Positions 43,961 to 53,900 of a stretch of 64,000 bases of DNA are shown here, piece by piece; positions within the stretch are counted from its first letter, which is position 1; every line of letters begins with the position of its first letter. Location: contig CAXKWD010000001.1 in the NCBI GenBank assembly GCA_964059195.1, positions 216,698,484-216,762,483 on the forward strand, in the 5' to 3' direction. The stretch comes from Ectobius pallidus (lineage: Eukaryota; Arthropoda; Insecta; Blattodea; Ectobiidae). Position numbers and translations under genes: made by a program. A model generated the notes under the pieces. It was not told the DNA's origin, ran no database searches, and saw only the letters and a program-made list of their open reading frames with translations.

Positions 43961-44825
43961 TCGGATGTTTAGGCCTATGACCGGAAATATGACCTCAAAA
44001 ATGACCAAATGTGTCCCTAGAAACCTAAATATGACCTCATAAAAGAACTATTTTCTAAAAATAAATGTTTCAATTTAAAACGATAATGACACTAAATTAT
44101 TACATCACATTAATTCAATCAGATAATAACTTTTTAAAATAATTTGACAAGTGTTTTATAGTTTTATTTGTAAAGAACTTCTAATCAGTTAAAGTTTTCA
44201 GATACCACTGCAAATGTGTTAAAACATATCTATTGGAAGCTGTTAACAACAAGGATGAAGGTAAAGTGATCCCTATACAGGCCATGGAGGCCCAGAGGGT
44301 TCCAGGAGGTTGAGGATCCCAGATTTTGGACATTCGGCACATGAAGGTGGTAAGGTTGTCTGCGTTATGCACCCCAGGGCCATAGTGCCACCAGAAGGAT
44401 TAGGCCAATTGTAATATGTCAATGACCTCATCGGGAATCGAACCCGCGACCTTCCGGTTTGTAGCGTACCGCATTAACAACAAGGAGGTAGAGGTAATTG
44501 TGCTATTACTTGTTATTGTCCCTTCACATTTCAGTTACAGTAAAATAAAAATTATCGTCACTTTTTATTTCAGAAAAAAATTAAGTTGACAATGTAGTGC
44601 ACATAGCCTACTGCATAATTGTGAAATTTTACCGAATATTTATAACTGAAATATGACGTTATATTACAAATATGTCCAAAATATGTTCAAAATATGACTT
44701 TATATGCAAATAAAAACGGTCCGATTAGTTTTAGTATAAGATATATGTGATTCTTGTTTAATTTGTGTTTGCAGCGAGAATGGAGGTCAGGATAAAAATA
44801 TGACATGTCATAGACATCCGAACCA
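43957..44825. mobile_element. Probable hAT-like MITE (ATGACC-rich) with nested SINE
   Basis: The left end TAGGGGTCGGATGTTTAGG and right end GACATCCGAACCATA are inverted, with AATATGACC repeats inside as in 34302-34772. I found no convincing 8-bp duplication, so the superfamily is uncertain. A SINE S2 at 44262-44476 is inserted in it. Confidence 0.6.
44262..44476 (-). mobile_element. SINE S2, inverted, internally deleted
   Basis: CAGGCCATGGAGGCCCAGAG, GGGTTCCAGGAGGTTGAGGA and TCGAACCCGCGACCTTCCGG are S2 on the minus strand. The middle between TTATGCACC and CAGGGCCATAGTG is shortened compared with 12770-13082. Confidence 0.75.
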
Positions 44826-45517
44826 TACATGTAAGAGTTATATATGGACAGAAGAGTTTCTAACCTGCATAAAAGCTGGCATTTCCTGAGTTGAGTCTAC
44901 ACTTAACTTCGTATTTTACATAGGAATATTAAGGAATATTAGAGGAAATTGTGTGCATTACATCAGATCTTTTTAGAGCTGTGTTGCCAACCTACACGCT
45001 CCAGAAACAAGCGACAAGCGGCACTTACATAACAATAATTACATGACAATGTGATGACCAATTGAAAGAGGGGATTCACAGATAAGGAAAACACCATTCT
45101 AGTACGACTTTTTTGTTACTACGTACGTCAACAAAGTTTCCAGATAAGACGATAATTGTGTCAGACGTCCATTCTTCGCATGCGCTATTAACTACCAAGG
45201 CCAAGTTGTGAAGGTCTTTATTCCGACTGCAAGTCGTGTTCATGTTTTCCGTCCAGTGGTCGATTGAACGAGACAGGAACGGTCCACAGCTGTAAACATA
45301 CGTGAGTCATATTACAACAGCTTAAGCCAAGCGATTTCGCTACTGTTTACATAATATTTAGTTTGTGTCGCATGATGTGGGGTCAAGGTTCTTTGAACGA
45401 GTGCACAGTGATTTTTTTTTCTTAGTGTTGAACGATGAACCTTTCAGGAAATGTGTTAGCATAGCCAGGGCTGTCCAACGTGAGGCCCGCTTTTTCCGAC
45501 CCGCTGAACAGGCCTCT
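44826..45517. other. No gene recognised
   Basis: Unassigned; includes a short L2-like minus piece (GCATTTCCTGAGTTGAGTCT near 44880) and a 94-codon frame at 45365-45649 that runs into the palindrome and has no motif. Confidence 0.4.
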
Positions 45518-45627
45518 AAATGTACAGTGAGTCCCACGCAAGAGTTGGCCAATGACGCGGGTTTCTGTGTCGCGGCGGGAACAGCTCCAACTCCCGAGCG
45601 ATCGGGTGAAATATCTACGCTAATAAA

Positions 45628-46530
45628 CAGGGCTAGGATTTATATGTAATTACATATTTCTTAATTTCACATATAGACATATTTTTTTCACATATCTCCA
45701 TCTATTATGTTGTCCTCTATTCAAATTAAACAAATTTATTTTACATATTTTTCCATATTTCTGACATTAGTACATATTTATATGTAAAATAAATATTTGT
45801 AAATATTTAGTGATTTTTATGCAATATTCGTACATATTTCATTCTTAAGAGTAAAACGTGGTAAAACTATATAAAATTGTCGTTTTCAGTGACAGAAAAT
45901 ATGGCAGCACAGGATAAGTTTACAGTTATGTACAGAAATGAATGTGTGAAACATTATTTGTGTTACATTGAATCAAATTTTTGTAATATAACAAAAATAA
46001 GTCAGAAACTACAAAATAATAATCTCACATTACCTGGAAAATTGACATTGTGAAAAACATGACTCATGATGAAATGTGTAAAATCAGTGTAATCTTAAGT
46101 GGCACGTCAAATGTAAAACTAGAATCAGTGAATTTTAAACACGCGCCAATCACTTCATGTGCAGTAGAACGAAGCTTCAGCCAATACAAATAACTTTTGA
46201 AAATTTAAAACATTTTGTGGCATACTGTTATGGTAACAGAAATAATCAATGAATGAATACAAATAAAGTAAGTGATCTGAAAAAAAAATTTAATAATTTA
46301 ATTTATGAATCCAGTATTTGTAATGCCTTTTTATAGGTTCTAAAAGTAACAAAATGTAGTGTCTAGTGGTTAAATTTGTTTTGATGTCCATACTTTACAA
46401 AATATATTTGCATATATATGTACGTATTTTGACATTTTGAGTACATATATATGTACATATTTTGACATTTTTAAGTACATATATATGTACATATTTTGAC
46501 ATTTTTTAGTACATATAAATCCTAGCCCTG
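45628..46530 (+). mobile_element. hAT element, 903 bp, with hATC exon
   Basis: Ends CAGGGCTAGGATTTATATGT and its complement lie within a perfect duplication CTAATAAA (45620-45627 and 46531-46538). It is the inverted sister of 7728-8732. The plus strand at 46100-46190 reads NFKHAPITSCAVERSFSQYK, the hAT dimerisation motif. The palindrome's other arm lacks it. Confidence 0.93.
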
Positions 46531-46969
46531 CTAATAAAGCCGCGATCGGTGTAATGATTCAGGTTCTCACATTTGCTGTTAAAATTACAATGAAAATAAC
46601 CACCTAGGTACCTCATCACAAGAGATTTTGCAAATGTTCTCTTCTTGCATACGCACAACACTGGCACCTTTTTAGGGAATTTTCTTTCACGCGCGTAAGT
46701 TCAGCTTCCGAGATAGAGTTAATTTCTCTTTTCATACTGTATTTAAGTTCTTCTAACAATAGCCTATGTGACTATTATTTATGGGGGAACATGAAAAATA
46801 AAATGTATAGGTCAATTCCCCACACATTAGAACATTAGAAGAGAAATTAACTCTATCTCGGAACCTGAACTTACGCGCGTGAAAGAAAATGTCCTAAAAA
46901 GGTGTCAGTATTGTGTGGATGCAAGAGGAGAACATTTCCAACATCTCTTGTGATGAGGTACGTGGTTAT

Positions 46970-47859
46970 TAAGTGCCAGTATGGTACTTTATGAGATTGT
47001 GTGGGGGACGAAAAAATGTCTGTCCGTCTGTCTGTCCGTCTGTCCGTCCGTCTGTCCGTGTGTCTGTACGCACCATAACTCAAATACGCTTTTTCGGATT
47101 TTCATGGAACTTGGAAAACACATTTATAATGTCCATGGGAAGAACCCTATTGATATTGAACCAAATCGGTTCACCGGTACTGGAGTAATGCCCAATTTAG
47201 TGCCTCTTTAAATAGATTATATTAGAAAGGCGCCATAGCTCAAATATGCTGTATCGGATTTCCATGAAACTTGGTATACGCATGTATGACGTCCATGAAA
47301 AGTACCCTATTGAATTTGAACCTAATCTGTTGACCGGTACCGGAGTAAAACCCAATTTAGCGTCTATTTTAAAGGCGCAATAACTCAAATACGCTTTATC
47401 GGATTTTTATGAAACTTCGTATACGCATTTATAATGTCCATGGGAAGACGTCTATTGATATTGGATAAAATCGGTTGACCTGTTTCGGAGTATTGCTCAA
47501 TTTAGTGCCTATTTTATGGTAATATACGTAGTCGAAAGAATTTATAAAAATGCAAATCTGTTATCATGACAACATAGTCAATTGTTTTATTGTGATCTTA
47601 TAAGGGTTTCGCAATTAAAATACAGTTAGCTATGACAAAATAACACTATTGCTTTACATGCGCTTATCCAACTAGACCGTTAAACTGACCCAGGTGGCCG
47701 AGATTGTAACGTCTTGGCCTCACATTCTGGAGTTCCATGGTTCAAATCCCGAAACCGGCCAATTTGATTTTTTTTTGTATCCTGCATATCATAACTGCAA
47801 TCATAACTGATTAAACAAAAACATACTGGCACTTTGTTACATCAGTTTACCTGATTTTA
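46970..47859 (+). mobile_element. Helentron-like element, with three internal units
   Basis: From TAAGTGCCAGTATGG to CATACTGGCACTT, hairpin ATCAGTTTACCTGAT and TTTTAT. The palindrome's other arm gives the empty site GGTTATTTTCATTG. A microsatellite of TCTGTCCG units is at 47018-47065. A unit of about 150 bases (CTCAAATACGCTTT ... GGAGTAATGCCCAATTTAG) is present three times at 47068-47520, once in other copies. A tRNA-like SINE sits at 47683-47762. Confidence 0.75.
47683..47762 (+). mobile_element. tRNA-like SINE head in the Helentron-like element
   Basis: CCCAGGTGGCCGAGATTGTA (A-box GTGGCCGAG, Leu/Ser type) and GGTTCAAATCCCGAAACCGG (B-box) are followed by a T run, a pol III stop. The acceptor ends do not pair. 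It replaces about 70 bases found in other copies of the host element. Confidence 0.6.
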
Positions 47860-48082
47860 TTTTCATTGTAATTCCAACTGTAAATGTGAGAACCTGAAAC
47901 ATTACACCGTTCGTGTCATTATTTGCGTAGATATTTCATCCGATCGCTCGGGAGTTGGAGCTGTGTCCCCCGCGACATAGAAATCCGCGTCATTGGCCAA
48001 CTCTTGCGTGGGACTCACTGTATAAATTACCCCCAAATACGAAATTTATAAGTCAAAATAAAGATGTTCCCTCACTGATAAG

Positions 48083-48715
48083 TAGACCTGGGATTTTAGG
48101 CTCTAAAAAAATTAGTTTTAGGCACCTAAAATAGGATTTTAAAAGAAGTAAATAGGCTTATAAAAGCGAAAATAGGCACTTAAAATATGTTTCAAAAATG
48201 TGTAAATATATAGAAAATATACTTTAAAATTTTACAATACACACTTAAACTGTAACATGGTCTTTTTTTACTGCAAGAAACATGGTAGGCCTATACCTAC
48301 CAACTACGAACTATATTCACTTAAACAGATGTTCTTTCACTGGTGACAGTAGTCCTTGCTACTTGTTGTTTTGAGCGAATCCTCCCCCGTCAGTCAGCAT
48401 TCCTTTGGCGACAATTGTTTTGGAAAATAAAATTTATGTGAAAAAACCCACCCTCTGTTGTTCTGCTCTTCATTCATGGATGTCCATTAAATGAATTTAA
48501 AAGTTACAGAAGTCGAATTTTATTTTAAATGTACAGAATAGGTATTTTAGGCACTAAAATAGTAAAATAGGCTCTAAAGGTCCAAGTAGGCATTTTAGGG
48601 CACTATAAAACTCTATAATTGTAAGTGATTTCTCATGAAACGTCCACAAATTAAAAAAATTTCATGTTATTTCATAAGGAACAAAATAGGCATTTGCCTT
48701 AAAATCCCAGGTCTA
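48083..48715. mobile_element. hAT MITE (TAGACCTGGG), 633 bp
   Basis: Ends TAGACCTGGGATTTTAGG and CCTTAAAATCCCAGGTCTA lie within a perfect 8-bp duplication CTGATAAG (48075-48082 and 48716-48723). Subterminal AAATAGGC/TTTTAGGC repeats resemble those in 17713 and 35027. No transposase. Confidence 0.93.
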
Positions 48716-48954
48716 CTGATAAGTCACTTACTCAGTTGCTTCCTTTATCAACAACAAATATTAAAGTTAATATTGATGCATTAGTTAATGAAAACCAACA
48801 TCCTCAAATTTCCCACTAATTATTTTGTAATTTGATATACTTTTAATGAATTAAAATAACAATACAAACGCGTTTTTTTCTTTGTATACTAGGCTATACC
48901 TATTAACACTCACTGATAAAGTTGCACACGAAGTATTTTATGTATTTTATTCCG

Positions 48955-49002
48955 AAGAGGTAGGCCTTGTCCCTCCTGGGATGTTAGCGCCACGGACTTA
49001 GT
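48955..49002 (+). mobile_element. SINE S1 3' end fragment
   Basis: GGTAGGCCTTGTCCCTCCTG and GGATGTTAGCGCCACGGACT plus a TTAGTTAG tail are the last 50 bases of S1. Confidence 0.6.
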
Positions 49003-49299
49003 TAGTTAGCTAGGCTGTTCACAAGCACACACACATACACAGACATGTTGATGAAAATAGTATTTTTAGAGTCAGGGAATATGAAAACGTGTATTTATAT
49101 TCAAAACTCAACTTCAGATTTCGGGGTCGAACACAATATCCCCTCTATCTATAGTCGGCCTACCTGTGGTAGGGGCAAAGGCATACATTGTTACTGTTGG
49201 TTATATATTGCTATAAAATTTTTATTTCCATTAATATAATGTGACTCGTATTTTATAATTCTTACGTAAGGAGAAATAATGCATGCTTTTATGTTTTAT

Positions 49300-49570
49300 A
49301 CAGGCCTACACAGGCCATGGAAGCCCTAAGGGTTCCAGGAAGATGAGGATCCCTGATTTTAGACATTAGGAACGTGAAGGTGATAAAGTTGTCAGCCTTA
49401 CGCACCGACCGCTTTTACCCCCAGGGTTGCTCTGGTACTTATTTCTGTTAGAGGCTGAGACGACCCCACGGCCATAGTGTCACCAGAAATATTAGGCCAA
49501 TTGAAAAATTTCAACGATCTCATCGGGGATCAAACCCAAGACCGCAGTGCCTCAACAACTACACCACGGC
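49300..49570 (-). mobile_element. SINE S2, inverted, diverged
   Basis: CAGGCCATGGAAGCCCTAAG, CGCACCGACCGCTTTTACCC and CATCGGGGATCAAACCCAAG are S2 on the minus strand. The B-box is mutated. The tRNA-like head is partly retained (GCCTCAACAACTACACC). Confidence 0.7.
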
Positions 49571-49677
49571 GTAGGCCTAACCTTATGATTTATTTACGTA
49601 GGCCTACACCAGTGTGCCCTATAGGGCTATCGTGAATAAGTAATGATAAACAAAATTTCAATCCTCAATTTAGATAT

Positions 49678-50210
49678 TAATAAAACCAGATAAACTGATG
49701 TAACAAAGTCCCAGAAAGCTTTTGTTTAAACAGTGATAATTGCAATTATGATATGCAGAAAGTAAGTTATTTTTGTAATCGATTTCCCAGTTAAGCTCCA
49801 GATCGATTCATTAAGCAGGGCTTACGGTAGAACAAAGGTCTAGTTTGATAAGCATATGTGAAGGAACATGTGGGTAGTGTTATTTGTCAAAGGTAACTGT
49901 ATTTCAATTTCCAAAGCTGTATATGAACACTGTAAAAACAATATGTTGTCATGAGAACTGATTTGCATTTGATAAATTCTTTCTAATATATTTCCGTAAA
50001 ATAGGCACTAAAATAGGCATTACTCCGGTACCAGTCAACTGATTTGGTACAATATCAATAGGCTTCTACCCATGCATGTTATAAATGCGTATAACTTACG
50101 AAGTTTTATGAACATCTGATAAAGCGTATTTCAGTTATCTTGCGTACAGACACACATTTTCCCGTCTCACAAACAATCTCGTAAAGTAGGCCTACCATTC
50201 TGGTACTTAA
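49678..50210 (-). mobile_element. Helentron-like element, inverted, compact copy
   Basis: From the right: TTAAGTACCAGAATGG, then a TAGGCCTA octamer, AGATTG, ATGGGTAGAAGCC. On the left it ends with CTTTGTTAC and the hairpin ATCAGTTTATCTGGT. It keeps both subterminal motifs and is about 530 bp. Its microsatellite is nearly lost. Confidence 0.72.
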
Positions 50211-50675
50211 TAGGCCTAATATTATAGTCAAATAATTCTTACTTTACTGTTTTATTTACATACACTAAGCTACAATGTGGAAATTAATCAAGGCTTGTAA
50301 ACTACAAGTTGACCGATCTAGGAAATGAATGGCAAACAAAATTTCAGAGCTGAATTTAGATGTTAATAAAAGCACTCATCAAGTGGCATCATCAGCGGGC
50401 TCTAAGCTGAGAATCAATGAGGACAATTTCAGTACAAGATCTGGTATCAATGAATGACAATCGTAAAAAGAGGAAAAAAATCCTCACATTTTACATAAAA
50501 CAATAGCCTATTAATCTTATAAGTTTCCGTTTATGCAATATTTTACATGAATTTAAACGCCACTAGCAATGAAAAGGTTAAGACAATCATTAAGCTATAG
50601 CTATTGGTGGTTGCTTGGTTACGGAAATTTGAACTCTTTCTGAATGTTACTGGTACAAAGCTACAAACGTGCAAT
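50211..50675. other. EcKL upstream region
   Basis: No repeat family recognised in the last 450 bases before the EcKL start. This is one of the few stretches without visible mobile DNA and is the likely promoter and 5' UTR. No TATA box or initiator could be assigned with confidence. Confidence 0.45.
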
Positions 50676-50681
50676 CACGTG
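50676..50681. promoter_or_regulatory. E-box CACGTG 41 bp before the EcKL start codon
   Basis: CACGTG is the canonical bHLH site and the core of juvenile-hormone response elements bound by Met/Taiman in insects. EcKL-family members include juvenile-hormone-inducible genes. A single hexamer can occur by chance, and it may lie in the 5' UTR. Confidence 0.3.
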
Positions 50682-50721
50682 GTTAGAACACAGCCTAATG
50701 TGACTTTCAATTTAAAGCAAA

Positions 50722-50967
50722 ATGGCGCCAATGGTACCTCCATCGTGGCTGAACGATGAGTTCTTACAGAAAGCTCTCAGATCTGGAAGGAACGACAAGA
50801 GCATATCTGTCATTTCAAGCGAGGTGGGTCCAGCAACGGCGGAAGGCGAACATTATGCAAGTGAAATGTACAGAGCCAGCATCGAACTCAAGTCATCAGG
50901 CCGAGAGGAAAACGTATCAGTGATTATAAAAGCTATTCACTCCAACAGAGGGCAAGAAAACACTAAA
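50722..50967 (+). CDS. EcKL exon 1 (residues 1-82)
   Basis: ATG in context CAAAATGG, the first Met after an in-frame stop. It encodes the N-lobe start: WLNDEFLQKALR, then EVGPATAEGEHYASEMYRA and VSVIIKAI. It ends AACACTAAA before donor GTAAGT at 50968, phase 0. Six more codons follow before a stop if read through, so the donor is required. Confidence 0.92.
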
Positions 50968-53900
50968 GTAAGTTTATTTATGTATTGATTTATTGATGTA
51001 TTGATTGCATACACCGTAAACATACAAATTGTATGTAATACTATATATGTCAAACCGGAAGGTCGCGGGTTCGATCCCCGATGAGGTCGTTGGAGTTTTT
51101 CAATTGGCCTAATCCTTCTGGTGGCACTATGGCCCTGGGGTCGACTCAGCCTCTAACAGAAATGAGTACCAGGAGCAATCCTGGGGGTAAAGGCGGCCGG
51201 TGCGTAAGGCTGACAACCTTACCACCTTCATGTGCCGATGTCTAAAAATCTAGGAGCCTCAACCTCCTGGAACCCTCTGGGCCTCCATGGCCTGTAATAG
51301 GGAAAAACTTTACTTTACTATATATGTAGTCAGAATAAGAACATTAAACAGGTTAAAATAACAGAGTTCCTACTTTCTCATAGAATTCATCCACTTTATT
51401 AAATTAGTTTTCTGTTAGTCATCTCCGTAGAGTGGCTCTGAATCTTGATAAGCTAATGTCATGAACGCAATGAGGTAATTTATTAAAAAGTTTTAAAGTC
51501 ATAGCATGAAATGGATTTTGTTTTTGTTTTAGACAATTCCTCTCATATGCCGCGTGTTTGATATTGACCAATAACGTTTAGAAATTCCTCGAATTTAGAC
51601 CAATCACGATCGTTTATCTTATAAAATGCTTTATATTAATACGAGGATGCGATTTTATCTGATAAAGCGTCAGCTCGTTACTGGAAATGTAGGTATCAAA
51701 GTGCAGTGACTAATTCGTCACATGCTGCCAGTGAACACAAAAATACATAGTATTTTATAGGCTACAACCTAAATTGTTTAGAAATTGAAATAATATAAAT
51801 GTACAGTCGGTCAAATAAAAAACGACGGGCGGTATTTGATTAAGTATCACGAACGAGCATATGCGCATGTACAGGAAGACTTAAGGTTAGGTTCACACCT
51901 GCCTCTTGTCTCTCCATGTATTTTCTTGATTATTTAGTCAGTTTTGTTCCAAAACGAACATGTATAGAAGGCTGTGGCTATATGTCTCACATCCGCCATA
52001 TTCTTGGTTGCAAATTCTTATAATATTAATAATTGATAAATTCGCAAGGAATATGATTATTCAAGGAGCATTTTTAAAAGATTTTATTTTATAATACCGG
52101 TATTTGTAGTGCAAAAGCAATAACTTACGTTCAACTTCTGCAACCAATCTAGCATCGAAATACGCGTTTCCTATGAAAACTTCCGGTCGCATTATAGTGG
52201 AGTTCCCACCTCTGAGCTGCTCTTTCATAAATATGGAACCTCCTGGCTGCTTTAGAGGCCGAAAAATGCAGGTCAATTACAGCCCTAACTACACTTTCTC
52301 TCAAACTAGCATTTGTATGTGATGCGATGACACAAAGCAAAATGAATTATGACAATACATTAAGTTGAATATCGTGTATTGCGCTTTCCGCGTTTTTCAT
52401 TTTTACTCGTTGTTCATTTTTTCCCTCCTGTCGCATGGCCTCATATGTTCCGAAAATGACCGGTATTTTATGTTTTTTGTAGGAAACTTGTGAACTAATG
52501 CGTTAAAACTTTAATTTTAACTGCATACGAGTCCCGACGTTTTTTATTTGTCCGACTGTACATAGATTAAAATCACAATTTAAATTCGGTGCAAGCCAGT
52601 TCGTGTGTTTTTATTCTGTTCTGCTGTTAGCATACCTGAATTAAGTTTTACGCACCATTCGTAGCATTGGTATCGATTCTTCCTGGAGTAAAATACTGGG
52701 AAAAAAATTAATTACGGTTTTCATTTGATTCTCCCTCGTAAATATTGTATAAAAATATTTTTTTCCCCAACAGAAATTGAACAACCCAGATGTGTTCGTG
52801 AAGGAAATTAATACACTTTCCACCGTGATACCTGCAATGGAAAATCTTCTCAGCAAAACAACATCCGATGGACGTAACCCACCGTTTGCTGCAAAGCATA
52901 TTTACTCCAGCATGGAAGCACCTGCTACAGTGATAGTCTTGGAAGACCTCAAGAAACCTGGATTCAGGCTGGCAGAATCAACAATTGGTTTAGACCTGCA
53001 ACACTGCCTGCTGGTTCTGAGAACCATTGGAAGGTACCATGCTGCGTCCCTGGTCCATCACGAAAATCATCCCGAAGATTTCACATCCTTTGGCGAGAAT
53101 GTACAATGCGCAGGAGAAAATTGCAAAGCTGCACCTTTCTTCAATTCTAGCGTGAAAAGTTGTGCGAAAGAAGTGGGAAAGTGGCCAGTGTATAACGAAA
53201 AATATGCAGAGAGACTGCACAAAATAGCAGATAAGTCCATGAAAACTATTTCTGCTCAAATTAAGAGAGATGAAAGTGGTTTCAATGTACTCACGCACGG
53301 AGATCTGTGGAAGAACAACATCATGTTTAAATATTCAGAAGAAACTGGGGAAGTGCAGGAAGTCAGGTAGGTGTGATAATGATATTTTTGAAGTAAAAAA
53401 GTTTTTTAGCCGCAGTAGGGGTAAATCGAGACCTTGTGTCACGCTCAAAAATCGTCACGAAATTAGTAAGGTGTGACGGAACGGACTGCACAGAAAACAA
53501 TCAACTCAATGATTAGGCTTCTCCAAAATTTAAAATATCCATAAATTAAAAAATCGAAAATCCAAAATTTAAGAAATCTAAAATTAAAAAATTGAAAATC
53601 CAAAATAAAAGAATAAAAAATTCAAAGATCCAAAATTTTAAACATCCAAAATTTAAAAGTCCATAAATAAAAACATTTTAAAATAAAAAATCCAAATATC
53701 CAAAATAAAAAAAAATACAAAATTAAAAAATTTAAAAAACATAAAATACAAAATATAATAATACAAAATTCCAAAATTAAAAAAATCGAAAATTGAAAAT
53801 TAAAAAATCCAAAATTTAAAAAGTCCAAAAACCCAATATTATAAAGTCCAACAATCCAAAATTGAAAAATCCAAAAATTAAAACAAGTTTCACTTCTGTC

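Larger units (their letters stand above)
45518..48026. repeat. Large palindrome with insertions in each arm
   Basis: Outer arms: ACAGTGAGTCCCACGCAAGA and CCAACTCCCGAGCGATCGG at 45524-45605 are mirrored at 47940-48020. Inner arms 46594-46735 and 46837-46969 mirror each other (TAACTCTATCTCGG, ACTTACGCGCGTGAAAG), with about 100 bases between. The left arm holds the hAT element 45628-46530, the right arm the Helentron-like element 46970-47859. Without them the arms would be about 310 bases each. Confidence 0.82.
51537..52680 (+). repeat. Block D1 in EcKL intron 1, split by Tc1-like element
   Basis: Matches 20085-20475: GTGTTTGATATTGACCAATA, GACCAATCACGATCGTTTA and, after the insertion, GTTCGTGTGTTTTTATTCTG. 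Identity of the repeat is unknown. Confidence 0.7.
50968..52773 (+). other. EcKL intron 1, 1806 bp, built from repeats
   Basis: GTAAGT donor, TTTTTTTCCCCAACAG acceptor. Contents in order: SINE S2 (51051-51315), unassigned 51328-51536, block D1 (51537-51801 and 52561-52680) split by a Tc1-like element, then a short block resembling 11241-11305 that ends about 30 bases before the acceptor. Confidence 0.88.

Noticed and set aside
43949..44833. 8-bp target duplication for the 43957-44825 element
   Set aside because: The flanks GTGATGAG and CATGTAAG match at too few positions, so hAT membership was left as probable.
5453..47070. TCTGTCTGTC arrays as a CRISPR-like or satellite signal
   Set aside because: They are short microsatellites inside Helitron and Helentron-like elements in a eukaryotic genome.
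47688..47760. Possible tRNA-Leu/Ser gene
   Set aside because: B-box and T-run are present, but acceptor ends do not pair and no variable arm can be drawn.
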